In this document: positions 45,509-53,409 of the stretch, one piece after another | Position numbering within the stretch: the stretch's first letter is position 1 | Layout: each line of letters starts with the position of its first letter | Origin: Gemmatimonadota bacterium | GTDB taxonomy: Bacteria; Gemmatimonadota; Gemmatimonadetes; Longimicrobiales; Gaopeijiaceae | DNA: 64,000 nt | Assembly: GCA_002724575.1 (NCBI GenBank) | Contig: PBPC01000077.1 | Location: forward strand, 83,189-147,188 | Direction of reading: 5' to 3' | Notes under the pieces: model-generated | What the model was told of the DNA's origin: nothing | The model's input: only the letters and a program-made list of their open reading frames with translations | The model's database searches: none | Made by a program: the position numbers and the translations under genes

Positions 45509-46548
45509 TGGATACATCATTCGAACAAGACAGGTTGGCTGAGCCAGCAGAGCAAACAGATGGTCTTCCTCTGGTTCATCGGCTGCGTCGGCTGCGTCGT
45601 AGTCCTGCGCTCCGAGCGCTCGTTCAAGAGGCTCGAGTAACGACTGACGACCTTATGCTTCCGCTGTTCGTTGTGGAGGGCAGCAGGAAAAGTGAGCCCG
45701 TAGAATCGATGCCCGGGGTCTTCAGAGAGTCAGTGGACCGAATGATCGAACGGGCGCGTTCTGCGAGTGAGATGGGCATCCGTGCGGTGATTCTATTTGG
45801 CATACCGGGCGTGAAAGACGCGATTGGAAGTGGGAGCTATGATCCTCAGGGAGTCATCCAGCGTGCCGTGACAGCCCTTAAGGAGGAGATGCCAGACCTC
45901 GTTGTGGTAACGGATACATGCTTGTGTGAGTACACTGATCACGGGCACTGCGGCCTCTTAGATGATCGGATGGACGTCGACAATGATGCGACGCTCGCAG
46001 CTCTCGCAGACATCGCGGTCTCACAGGCAGAAAGCGGAGCAGATTTAGTAGCCCCATCAGGTATGATTGACGGTCAGGTAGCCGCGATACGAAGAGCTCT
46101 AGATGAAGCAGGACACGAGCAAGTCGGGATCTTGTCTTATTCCGCTAAATACGCCTCAGCGTTCTACGGTCCTTTCCGTGATGCAGCCCAAGGTGCGCCG
46201 TCGTTTGGGGACAGACGTGGCCAGCAGATGGATCCTGCAAATGGTTCCGAAGCTATCAGGGAAGCTGCCCAGGACTTAGCGGAGGGAGCGGATCTTATTA
46301 TGGTCAAGCCTGCGCTTGCGTACCTGGACGTTATCCGACGGCTGCGTAAGGAATTCGAAGGCGTTCCGCTGGTTTCCTACAACGTCAGTGGTGAGTACGC
46401 GATGGTTAAGGCAGCAGCTGAAATGGGATGGATAGCAGAGCGCTCGGTAGTGCTCGAGTCCCTGACTTCAATGAAACGGGCTGGAACAGATATCATAATC
46501 ACATACCACGCGATGGACGTCGCACAATGGATTCACGAAGCATCTTAA
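45505..46548 (+). CDS. hemB: Delta-aminolevulinic acid dehydratase (porphobilinogen synthase)
   Basis: The 347-residue protein has the zinc-type active-site cysteines C139, C141 and C149 in DTCLCEYTDHGHC, the two Schiff-base lysine regions YSAKYASAFYGPFRDA and MVKPALAYLD, and RGQQMDPAN. It condenses two aminolevulinates to porphobilinogen. ATG 45505 or 45508 overlaps the hemD stop. A short duplicated 9-base stretch near the N-terminus encodes LRRLRR. The cysteine triad shows a zinc-dependent rather than magnesium-only enzyme. Confidence 0.96.
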   Translation: MMDTSFEQDRLAEPAEQTDGLPLVHRLRRLRRSPALRALVQEARVTTDDLMLPLFVVEGSRKSEPVESMPGVFRESVDRMIERARSASEMGIRAVILFGIPGVKDAIGSGSYDPQGVIQRAVTALKEEMPDLVVVTDTCLCEYTDHGHCGLLDDRMDVDNDATLAALADIAVSQAESGADLVAPSGMIDGQVAAIRRALDEAGHEQVGILSYSAKYASAFYGPFRDAAQGAPSFGDRRGQQMDPANGSEAIREAAQDLAEGADLIMVKPALAYLDVIRRLRKEFEGVPLVSYNVSGEYAMVKAAAEMGWIAERSVVLESLTSMKRAGTDIIITYHAMDVAQWIHEAS

Positions 46549-47210
46549 GTCACTTTAGCGTTTTCACCTTCAACTCGTCTTTCTGGGCTCTGCCTGAGGA
46601 GAGGCGTGTGGAGATTGCTCAATCTTGGCGCTCAGCACTGCCGGGGATGGCTGATTCAGTCCATTTGTATCGGACTGGTGGGACCCGGACAGATGGAGAT
46701 GTTCTTGTGTGGAGTTCGATTCCGATTGAGGACGATCAAGCTCCAGCTAACTTCTTCGAGAAGTTTCTTGAGGTGCAGAGACCGTATCGTAGCTATATGC
46801 ATATTGTGGACGTTCTTTGGGGCTTCACTCGCCCATCACAGTATGCTCGAGGCAGTGCGGACAGAGAGATTGATCCAATGCTCGAACGTGCCTTGCCATA
46901 CCTGATTGTATATCCATTCGTGAAAACCCATGAATGGTATCAACACTCGGTCGAAGAACGACGGAGAATGATGACGGGACATATTCGTATCGGGAAGCAA
47001 CATGAGGGTATCGATCAGCTTCTACTTTATTCGACTGGCCTCCAGGATCAGGAGTTTGTCGTCGCGTACGAGTCAGCTGATTTGAGTGCTTTTTCTGCAC
47101 TGGTTGTTGACCTTAGAATGACTGAGGCACGCTTGTATACAGAGCGTGACACACCGGTATACGTAGGGGTACACGTGTCTCCGGATGATAAGGGGACGAA
47201 GTGGCTTTGA
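46527..47210 (+). CDS. chdC: Coproheme decarboxylase ChdC (HemQ), chlorite dismutase family
   Basis: ATG 46527 gives a 227-residue protein overlapping hemB by 22 bases; the open frame extends upstream but is out of family. It has the ChdC active site: Y129 and K133 in YPFVK, matching the catalytic Tyr and Lys of Firmicute enzymes, the proximal heme ligand H152 in MMTGHIRIGK, Q164 in GIDQLL, and the C-terminal RMTEARLYTERDTPVYVG. It oxidatively decarboxylates coproheme III to heme b with peroxide. True chlorite dismutases carry an arginine instead of the distal glutamine, and the operon context also argues against chlorite detoxification. Confidence 0.93.
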   Translation: MDSRSILSHFSVFTFNSSFWALPEERRVEIAQSWRSALPGMADSVHLYRTGGTRTDGDVLVWSSIPIEDDQAPANFFEKFLEVQRPYRSYMHIVDVLWGFTRPSQYARGSADREIDPMLERALPYLIVYPFVKTHEWYQHSVEERRRMMTGHIRIGKQHEGIDQLLLYSTGLQDQEFVVAYESADLSAFSALVVDLRMTEARLYTERDTPVYVGVHVSPDDKGTKWL

Positions 47211-48241
47211 CTCCTCGCTTGGTACGTGCGTGCCGGGGCGAGGAAGTCGACCGAACACCGGCTTGGCTGATGCGTCAAGCTGGTCGGTATTTGCCTGAGT
47301 ATCGAAAAGTGCGAGAGGCCCATTCTCTGCTAGATATCTGCGCAGATGCCGAACTCACATCTAAAGTCACGCTTCAACCATTGGAGCGCTTTGACCTAGA
47401 TGCCGCGATCATATTCGCAGATATATTGCTCCCCCTAGTACCGATGGGTATTGACCTGGACTTTGTCCCTGGCAAGGGACCAGTAATCCAAAATCCAATT
47501 CAGTCTGTATCAGACGTAGAGGCCCTTGAATTGTTTGATCCAAGGGATCACCTAAGCCCAACGCTTGAGGCGATTAGCTCAGTCCGAACGGAAGTGGAGC
47601 AAGATTCTGCTGTCATAGGCTTTGCAGGCGCCCCATTTACTCTAGCGAGCTATCTAATAGAGGGTGGCCCAACCAAGAACTTTGGTCGAGTGAAGTCTTT
47701 TATGTGCAATGAGCCGGAAGCATTTCTTGCACTCATGATCAAGCTGAGGGAAGTCTCTGGCAGATGGTTAACAGCCCAGGCTGAGGCAGGGGCAGATGCT
47801 CTACAGCTCTTCGACACTTGGGCGGGATGGCTCGATCCTATCACGTATGAGAAGCAGGTTATGGAGCACTCTAGGTTTGTCTTTCATAATCTGAAGGAAA
47901 CGGGTTGTCCAACGATTCATTTTGCGGTTGGTGCTCCCCATCTCATCGAATTACTGTCGCAAGCAGGAAGTGACGCGCTTGGTGTGGATTGGCGTCTCCC
48001 AATCGATGAAGCCTGGAATCGATTTAGCGCAGAGCTTGGTATTCAGGGCAACCTTGATCCCACGGCACTCCTGGGCTCAGAGCAACACATTCGCGGAGCA
48101 GTCAAGGATGTGATGCAGAGAGTGAATCGGCGTCCGGGCCATATTTTTAATCTAGGGCATGGGATGCTTCCTCAAACGCCGCCAGACTCTGTGACCATAG
48201 CGATTGACGCGGTCCGTTCTTATGAGGCCACAGCTGCGTGA
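47201..48241 (+). CDS. hemE: Uroporphyrinogen decarboxylase
   Basis: GTG 47201 lies five bases after AGGGG and overlaps the chdC stop by ten bases. The 346-residue protein has the URO-D signatures RTPAWLMRQAGRYLPEYR near residue 18 and IGFAGAPFTLASYLIEGG near 130, an active-site aspartate in IIFADILLP, and HIFNLGHGM near the C-terminus. It converts uroporphyrinogen III to coproporphyrinogen III, the branch point from which this operon appears to take the coproporphyrin route. Confidence 0.96.
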   Translation: MALTPRLVRACRGEEVDRTPAWLMRQAGRYLPEYRKVREAHSLLDICADAELTSKVTLQPLERFDLDAAIIFADILLPLVPMGIDLDFVPGKGPVIQNPIQSVSDVEALELFDPRDHLSPTLEAISSVRTEVEQDSAVIGFAGAPFTLASYLIEGGPTKNFGRVKSFMCNEPEAFLALMIKLREVSGRWLTAQAEAGADALQLFDTWAGWLDPITYEKQVMEHSRFVFHNLKETGCPTIHFAVGAPHLIELLSQAGSDALGVDWRLPIDEAWNRFSAELGIQGNLDPTALLGSEQHIRGAVKDVMQRVNRRPGHIFNLGHGMLPQTPPDSVTIAIDAVRSYEATAA

Positions 48242-49650
48242 CACCACGCCCCCGTGTGGTGGTGGTGGGTGGTGGATTGGCGGGGCTCACGGCTGCGTTT
48301 CGGCTCAGTCAAGCTTCGCGTGCGAACGAGGGCACAGTCGCATCAGAGGTCGTTATAGTCGAAGCGTCAGACCGCGTTGGTGGCAAGCTATGTACTGAAC
48401 GCACTGCCGGGTTCGTTGTAGAGGGTGGTGCGGACTCTTGGGTTCCACGGACCGGGGAGACAGAGTCTTTAGCAGAAGAGCTTGGGCTAGCTCATGAGAT
48501 TAGCCCCGCAGTGGATTGCTCAGTTCGGGCTTACCGCCGTGATAATCATGGGCTTGTGCCTTTTCTGGCGGAGGGAGGGAGTCCCGTTGGGCGGCCTTCT
48601 TCACTCTTGTTAAATCCGGCTCTATCGCTCTTGGGTCGAGCGAGGGCAAGGCTCGAACCCTTCATACCCAAGCGGATTGAGGGTGAAGATGAAAGTGTTA
48701 AGAGTTTCATACAGCGTCGGCTGGGAGTTAGGGCTTATAAAGAAGTTTATGAGCCACTCCTTGGAGGGATATTCGGCGGTGACCCAGCTGAACTAAGCGC
48801 TCAGGCGACACTAGCACCTCTAGTACAGATAGAAGTCGATGGTGGGAGCTTGATCCGGAGTGGGGAATCTCCAGGGCATGATAGAAGTAGTGAACGTCCG
48901 CCGATTCTGACTTTCGCTAAGGGAATGTCATCACTTACGGAAGGGCTACAGGATAGTCTGGGGGCAGATAATGTCCGAACTTCCACTCTAGTGACGAAGA
49001 TATATCGTGATTCCGGACAGTGGGTAGTGCGCATGAGTACTGGTGTGGAAGAGAGGTGTGATGTGGTGGTCATGGCTACCTCTACTTCCACCGTTAGGGA
49101 GGTGCTTTCCGAACTACCAGATATTCAACAATCAGTGCCCGAGGTTCCCACAGCCCAAACCACTGTCGTGAACCTAGCATACCGTAGCTCAGCCGTTACC
49201 TGTCCCCTAGACGCGCATGGCTACCTCAATGGTCATGGGGTTGGCAATGGCGTATCCGCATGCACATGGTCTTCCGCAAAATTCGAGCACAGAGCCCCTC
49301 CTGATCAGGTGCTTCTCAGGTGCTTCATCCGTGGGATCCCAGTCGCTGCCACAGACGCAGAACCTAAAAACCCAGAAGAGGCTGTGTCTCTTGCCAGAGA
49401 TGAATTGGCAGAGAGTCTTGCGATCACTGAAGCTCCAAATCAAACCTGGATCCATAGCTGGCCTGTTCCTGTGTATCGGGTGGGCCACACCCAACGAATC
49501 GGTGATCTGCGCGTCCGGTTAACGGAGTTGCCAGGTTTTCACTTGGCTGGAGCCACGTACGATGGGGCTAGTATTGAGGCCGTGATTCGATCGGGGATGC
49601 GTGCCGCAACAGCGGTTCACAATTCTGATATTTTACAGGAGACCTTATGA
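48238..49650 (+). CDS. hemY: Coproporphyrinogen III oxidase, HemY/CgoX type
   Basis: GTG 48238 overlaps the hemE stop (GTGA). The 470-residue flavoprotein has the FAD motif GGGLAGLTAAFRL (about 10-22), VEGGADSW, YEPLLGGIFGGDP and the C-terminal GATYDGASIEAVIRSG, all typical of HemY. With ChdC present this enzyme most likely makes coproporphyrin III (CgoX activity) rather than protoporphyrin IX. No membrane helix is obvious. It uses oxygen, consistent with an aerobe. Confidence 0.93.
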   Translation: MTPRPRVVVVGGGLAGLTAAFRLSQASRANEGTVASEVVIVEASDRVGGKLCTERTAGFVVEGGADSWVPRTGETESLAEELGLAHEISPAVDCSVRAYRRDNHGLVPFLAEGGSPVGRPSSLLLNPALSLLGRARARLEPFIPKRIEGEDESVKSFIQRRLGVRAYKEVYEPLLGGIFGGDPAELSAQATLAPLVQIEVDGGSLIRSGESPGHDRSSERPPILTFAKGMSSLTEGLQDSLGADNVRTSTLVTKIYRDSGQWVVRMSTGVEERCDVVVMATSTSTVREVLSELPDIQQSVPEVPTAQTTVVNLAYRSSAVTCPLDAHGYLNGHGVGNGVSACTWSSAKFEHRAPPDQVLLRCFIRGIPVAATDAEPKNPEEAVSLARDELAESLAITEAPNQTWIHSWPVPVYRVGHTQRIGDLRVRLTELPGFHLAGATYDGASIEAVIRSGMRAATAVHNSDILQETL

Positions 49651-50939
49651 GCCGAGGTGGTGGTACCAGTTCTGGGGCACTTTATGAACGTGGCCTAAGG
49701 GTTATTCCCGGAGGAGTGAATTCGCCGGTTAGGGCCTTCAGGGCTGTGGGTGGTGTGCCTGTGACGTTTGAGAGAGGTGAAGGTGCGCATCTGATCGATG
49801 TCGATGGTCGACAGTTCGTCGATTTAGTGATGTCCTGGGGAGCTATCATTCTTGGGCATGCCCACCCTGTGGTCGTATCAGAAGTTGAGAAAGCAGTTAG
49901 CGGGGGGACAAGCTTCGGGGCTCCTTGTCCTGACGAAGTGAAACTTGCTGAGCATATATGCAAGACGGTTCCGAGTGTGGAACGTGTACGGATGGTGAGT
50001 TCAGGAACGGAAGCCGTAATGAGTGCAATTCGACTTGCACGCGCTTATACAAACCGCTCGAAGATCCTGAAGTTCAGAGGTTGCTATCACGGTCACGCTG
50101 ACTCGATGCTTGTGCGTGCAGGGTCTGGGGTGGCGACACTTAGCTTGCCAGACTCTCCGGGGGTTCCCTCCGGCGCAGCCGAGGACACTTTGGTAGCACA
50201 GTTCAATAACTTGGATTCGGTTGCCGCACTCTTCGACGAGAACCAGGACAACATCGCGGCTGTGATTATAGAGCCAGTCGCGGGAAATATGGGATTGATA
50301 CCTCCTGCTGAGGGTTTCCTCGAGGGTCTCCGGGCGCTCACCTCGGAATGGGGAGCCTTGCTAATTTTTGACGAAGTGATGACGGGCTTCCGCGTCGGAC
50401 CATCCGGGGCACAGGGTCTCTTCGGGATCACTCCCGATCTTACGACTTTCGGAAAGGTTATTGGCGGTGGTTTCCCGGTAGGTGCTTTTGGGGGCCGGGC
50501 AGAGATTATGGACCAGATGGCTCCAGCAGGCCCGGTATATCAAGCAGGAACTCTGAGCGGTAACCCAGTTGCTATGCGTGCCGGCCTGACCACACTAGAA
50601 CATCTTACAAATCCTGCTGTTTACGAGACCCTAGGATCCATGAGTTACGCGTTCGCAGACGCGCTCGCGAATGAGGCCAAGAGCTTTGGGATAGCACTTC
50701 AAACTTCGGTCGTTGGAGGCATGTTCGGCTTCTACTTTGCCGAGCACACCGTCAATTCCTGGGAGGAAGCAGAAATGTGTGACCGCGAGCGCTTTGCTGC
50801 TTTTTTCCATGGAATGCTAGAGGCTGGTGTTTACTTACCTCCTTCACCCTTTGAGGCTTGCTTTATTTCCACTGCGCACGGGGACTCCGAGGTCGAGTGC
50901 TTCAGGGTTGCAGCTAGTTCAGCGATGAAGACCCTTTAG
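49647..50939 (+). CDS. hemL: Glutamate-1-semialdehyde 2,1-aminomutase
   Basis: ATG 49647 overlaps the hemY stop (ATGA). The 430-residue class-III PLP enzyme has RVIPGGVNSPVRAF, MVSSGTEAVMSAIRLAR, GCYHGHADSML, FDEVMTGFRV and the PLP lysine in TFGKVIGGGFPVGAFGG. It turns glutamate-1-semialdehyde into 5-aminolevulinate, completing the C5 route begun by HemA. It is the last recognisable heme-synthesis gene of the operon. Confidence 0.96.
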   Translation: MSRGGGTSSGALYERGLRVIPGGVNSPVRAFRAVGGVPVTFERGEGAHLIDVDGRQFVDLVMSWGAIILGHAHPVVVSEVEKAVSGGTSFGAPCPDEVKLAEHICKTVPSVERVRMVSSGTEAVMSAIRLARAYTNRSKILKFRGCYHGHADSMLVRAGSGVATLSLPDSPGVPSGAAEDTLVAQFNNLDSVAALFDENQDNIAAVIIEPVAGNMGLIPPAEGFLEGLRALTSEWGALLIFDEVMTGFRVGPSGAQGLFGITPDLTTFGKVIGGGFPVGAFGGRAEIMDQMAPAGPVYQAGTLSGNPVAMRAGLTTLEHLTNPAVYETLGSMSYAFADALANEAKSFGIALQTSVVGGMFGFYFAEHTVNSWEEAEMCDRERFAAFFHGMLEAGVYLPPSPFEACFISTAHGDSEVECFRVAASSAMKTL

Positions 50940-50980
50940 GCAGAAAATTTGGGGATCTCGAAAGGAGGAGTGATCTTGTT

Positions 50981-51103
50981 ATGCACCCTACCGCAGTGGT
51001 AGGATTTCTGAAGTTGAAAAACCGGTCCAACACGGGGTTGGGCCGCGCTTATACAGAAGGTAGTCGATCCCAACATAGGCTACTTTCTGATCTTGATCTC
51101 TAG
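50981..51103 (+). CDS. Possible 40-codon small ORF after hemL
   Basis: A strong AAAGGAGGAG (50961-50970) lies ten bases before an ATG that opens 40 codons. The stop TAG (51101-51103) overlaps the AGGAGG that serves the next gene, an arrangement that would couple their translation. The peptide is basic and unremarkable. A CCTACC/GGTAGG inverted repeat (50987-51003) lies within it. It could instead be a leader sequence with no coding role. Confidence 0.3.
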   Translation: MHPTAVVGFLKLKNRSNTGLGRAYTEGSRSQHRLLSDLDL

Positions 51104-51113
51104 GAGGCTGTCG

Positions 51114-51407
51114 GTGGTTGCTTGGCTTGTTCCAATTTCAGTGTTCTGGTCTCTTGCCGCGCTCTACGTGGGTGGGGCTGCAATTAACATTGAGGGAGGA
51201 GGAGGAGGTCGTCAGACATTAGGCCTTCTACTTCTTTTTGCTTCGTATCTAGGCGTGTATACAGTGTCTGGTATGGCCTTGACCGGCGTAGCTGGCGCGG
51301 CTTTCGGTGGCATTGTATTCCCCGTTTTGATTGCCTCGATTGCTATGCCCCTACTAACTCGGGTGATGTTTAAGCTCGTAGGAGTGAGTGTTAGCCGAGC
51401 TGATTAA
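51114..51407 (+). CDS. Small integral membrane protein of unknown function
   Basis: GTG 51114 is chosen because AGGAGG (51102-51107) sits six bases upstream; TTG 51093 is an alternative. The 97-residue product has three hydrophobic helices (about 2-24, 36-55, 60-85) separated by a glycine-rich loop (EGGGGGRQ). No family is recognised. It is on the heme-operon strand and may be co-transcribed with the following zinc-ribbon and ferredoxin genes. Confidence 0.6.
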   Translation: MVAWLVPISVFWSLAALYVGGAAINIEGGGGGRQTLGLLLLFASYLGVYTVSGMALTGVAGAAFGGIVFPVLIASIAMPLLTRVMFKLVGVSVSRAD

Positions 51408-51447
51408 CGCTGGTGTAACTCACTAATTAGTTCTGGAGTATATCGGA

Positions 51448-51717
51448 GTGGAGATCTCTCTTGCTGCGGTGTTGGTCCTGGGTGGGCTCGTGATTCTTCG
51501 GTGGGTCATCATCGGGCTCGGAAGCCTATTGGTCTTGCATTCTGCGCGTGTTTGTCCGGCCTGCTTTGAACAAACAGTAGCTGTGCGGCGGAAGATCCTC
51601 ACGGTGTTGGTGCGTATAGCCGAATGGCGGTGGTGCCCCCAGTGTGGCTGGGAGGGCCCTTCCCGAAAACCTGAGAGGAGTCCTTGGACATCGAGGAGCG
51701 TCAAGTCGCAGGCTTAG
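51448..51717 (+). CDS. Small membrane-anchored zinc-ribbon protein
   Basis: The 89-residue product starts at GTG 51448. A membrane helix occupies about residues 4-32, followed by two CxxC knuckles (CPACF near 36-40 and CPQCGW near 63-68) that should bind one zinc. Its end overlaps the ferredoxin gene by 34 bases in another frame. The function is unknown; membrane-tethered zinc ribbons often bind partner proteins or nucleic acids. Confidence 0.6.
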   Translation: MEISLAAVLVLGGLVILRWVIIGLGSLLVLHSARVCPACFEQTVAVRRKILTVLVRIAEWRWCPQCGWEGPSRKPERSPWTSRSVKSQA

Positions 51718-51926
51718 TGGTCAAGATCGACCGCCTTATCTGCGTTGGCTTCGAAACGTGTGTAGAGGTAGCACCGGAGCTATTCCAAATGGACGAGGAA
51801 GGGATCGCAATCTTCACGTCAGATACAAATGAAGTTGATAAAGAGACAGTTCTGGAGGCTTGTAAGGAATGCCCGGTTGATGCTTTGGTGGTTCTTGATG
51901 CTTCAGGCAATCAACTTCACCCGTAA
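51684..51926 (+). CDS. Small ferredoxin with altered cluster motif
   Basis: The 80-residue protein starts at TTG 51684 just after AGAGGAG. It matches the single-cluster ferredoxins linked to P450 or other oxidoreductases: VVKIDRLICVGFETCVEVAP and CKECPVDAL. Where a [4Fe-4S] ferredoxin has CxxCxxC, this one has C20, F23 and C26; the last ligand is C63, with C60 nearby. Loss of the middle cysteine is typical of [3Fe-4S] ferredoxins, although those usually have His, Asp or another polar residue there. It could serve the adjacent P-loop or PCP_red proteins or a heme enzyme as electron donor. Confidence 0.82.
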   Translation: MDIEERQVAGLVVKIDRLICVGFETCVEVAPELFQMDEEGIAIFTSDTNEVDKETVLEACKECPVDALVVLDASGNQLHP

Positions 51927-51931
51927 GGTTA

Positions 51932-52915
51932 ATGGCTGAACCGACTTCGAGTTCTGGTACTGGTAATACACCGCGCGAGGGCTCCGTGACACGGGCTGAT
52001 ACGGTACGCGGCTATGCTGATCTCACCGGAGAAGTAGAGTCAAAAATTGTAGAACAAATCGGGGAGCAGCATGCCCGTTTGGTGAGTCGGTTGTCTGAAG
52101 TAGGGGCAATCATAGTCATTGCAAGCGGGAAAGGCGGAGTCGGAAAGAGTGCGGTCACCGCAAATCTTGCTGTGGCCCTAGCGGCCCGCGGCGCAAGAGT
52201 TGGTGCCGTTGACGCAGATCTAAATGGACCTTCGTTAGGGAAAATGCTGGGGCTTATAGGCAGCCAGTTAGAAGATCGTCCGGATGGCATTGTACCCGCG
52301 GTTGGAGTAGCTGGGGTCAAGGGGATCTCGACGGACTTGCTTATAGAGGAAGGAGTGCCCTTGAGATGGAAGGGACCGGCTCATGATCAATTTGTTTGGC
52401 AGGGAGTTACTGAAGCGGTAGCGCTCCGGGAATTTATCTCGGACGTAGTTTGGGGGCCGATAGATTATCTGATCATCGATATACCACCTGGTACTGATAA
52501 GATTGGGCGTTTTCTCGATTTGGTCTCAGAAGTAGGACCCTCGCATCTACAGCCCGATCAAGTTCTGCTCGTGACGATTCCATCGGAAGTAGCAGGAGCG
52601 GTTGTGGCCAGGTCGGCGACACAACTGCTCGAAGGCGGTGTGCCTTGTATTGGCCTTATAGGAAACATGGCTGGGTATGCTCAGCCAGGCCGTGATGAGT
52701 TGCTTCCCCTCTTTACGGGCCCTAGTGCTGGAGATATTGCGGACGCGGTCGGCCTTGAACTATGGTCGGAAATTCCATTCGATCCCGTGTTCGGTTCGAG
52801 GACCGATAATGGTGATCCGGCTGGAGCGGAGGGCGATTCGATTGTAGCTCAGGTATTCACAGACCTAGCTGAGCGAGTAGAACACGGTCCCGGAGGAAGG
52901 GAGGAGAAGAAGTGA
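51932..52915 (+). CDS. Mrp/NBP35-like P-loop ATPase lacking the C-terminal CxxC
   Basis: The 327-residue protein has the deviant Walker A GKGGVGKS (66-73), VDADLNGPS (about 94-101) and DIPPGT, the core of Mrp/ApbC iron-sulfur carriers and MinD/NifH-like ATPases. An N-terminal region (about 20-58) precedes the core. The usual Mrp CPxC that holds the bridging [4Fe-4S] cluster is missing: the equivalent segment is GNMAGYAQPGRDELLP, with no cysteine. It overlaps the zinc-ribbon/PCP_red gene (GTGA) and follows a ferredoxin. It may act as an ATP-driven switch rather than a cluster carrier; that is inference. Confidence 0.85.
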   Translation: MAEPTSSSGTGNTPREGSVTRADTVRGYADLTGEVESKIVEQIGEQHARLVSRLSEVGAIIVIASGKGGVGKSAVTANLAVALAARGARVGAVDADLNGPSLGKMLGLIGSQLEDRPDGIVPAVGVAGVKGISTDLLIEEGVPLRWKGPAHDQFVWQGVTEAVALREFISDVVWGPIDYLIIDIPPGTDKIGRFLDLVSEVGPSHLQPDQVLLVTIPSEVAGAVVARSATQLLEGGVPCIGLIGNMAGYAQPGRDELLPLFTGPSAGDIADAVGLELWSEIPFDPVFGSRTDNGDPAGAEGDSIVAQVFTDLAERVEHGPGGREEKK

Positions 52916-53409
52916 AATTTCTCTGTATCCAATGCGATGAGGTTATGAGTTTTTCAGATCGTGATTTGCCTGGAGATGGGACCATTACCGCGCTATTCAG
53001 TTGCGGTGCCTGTGGTCGAGAAATGGCTATGCTCACCAACCCCATGGAAACTCAGCTCGTAACGTCATTGGGTGTTGAGATAGGTGGCAGGACTGTTCCA
53101 GAGCAGCCACTGCAGCAGACACGTAGTAGGCTGGATACTCCCCGTGATGATGCTTTTGTCGATGAAGAAGCGACATTGGCTGGGGATCCGGGAAGTTCAA
53201 GCACAATCCCTGCTACTGAGCATGAATTTGTCAGGATTCGTGTGACCTGGACATCCGAAGCGACTGATCGGCTTGCGGGCGTCCCTAAATTTGTGCGTGG
53301 TATGGTGAAGAGGATCTACACGGAATACGCTCAAGAAAAGCAGATAGAGGTTATCACGCCTGATGTAATGGATCGGGCCAGATCTGACTTAGGGTTAGAG
53401 GGGATGTGA
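52912..53409 (+). CDS. Zinc-ribbon protein with C-terminal PCP_red domain
   Basis: The 165-residue protein begins at GTG 52912 overlapping the Mrp-like gene. C5, C8, C31 and C34 form an N-terminal zinc ribbon, and a disordered linker (about 62-105) follows. Residues 113-160 (WTSEATDRLAGVPKFVRGMV, then EYA, then VITPDVMDRA) match the PCP_red domain that ends the B subunit of light-independent protochlorophyllide reductase. No chlorophyll gene is present. Two further proteins 2-6 kb downstream carry the same domain, so it belongs to that group. The function is unknown. Confidence 0.8.
   Translation: MKFLCIQCDEVMSFSDRDLPGDGTITALFSCGACGREMAMLTNPMETQLVTSLGVEIGGRTVPEQPLQQTRSRLDTPRDDAFVDEEATLAGDPGSSSTIPATEHEFVRIRVTWTSEATDRLAGVPKFVRGMVKRIYTEYAQEKQIEVITPDVMDRARSDLGLEGM

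Noticed and set aside
45580..45599. Tandem 9-base repeat in hemB
   Set aside because: It encodes LRRLRR in frame within a variable N-terminus; two copies are not enough to suggest a functional repeat.
46527..47210. Chlorite dismutase for perchlorate or chlorite detoxification
   Set aside because: Residues match ChdC (YPFVK, Q164) and the gene lies inside a heme operon, with no perchlorate reductase genes.
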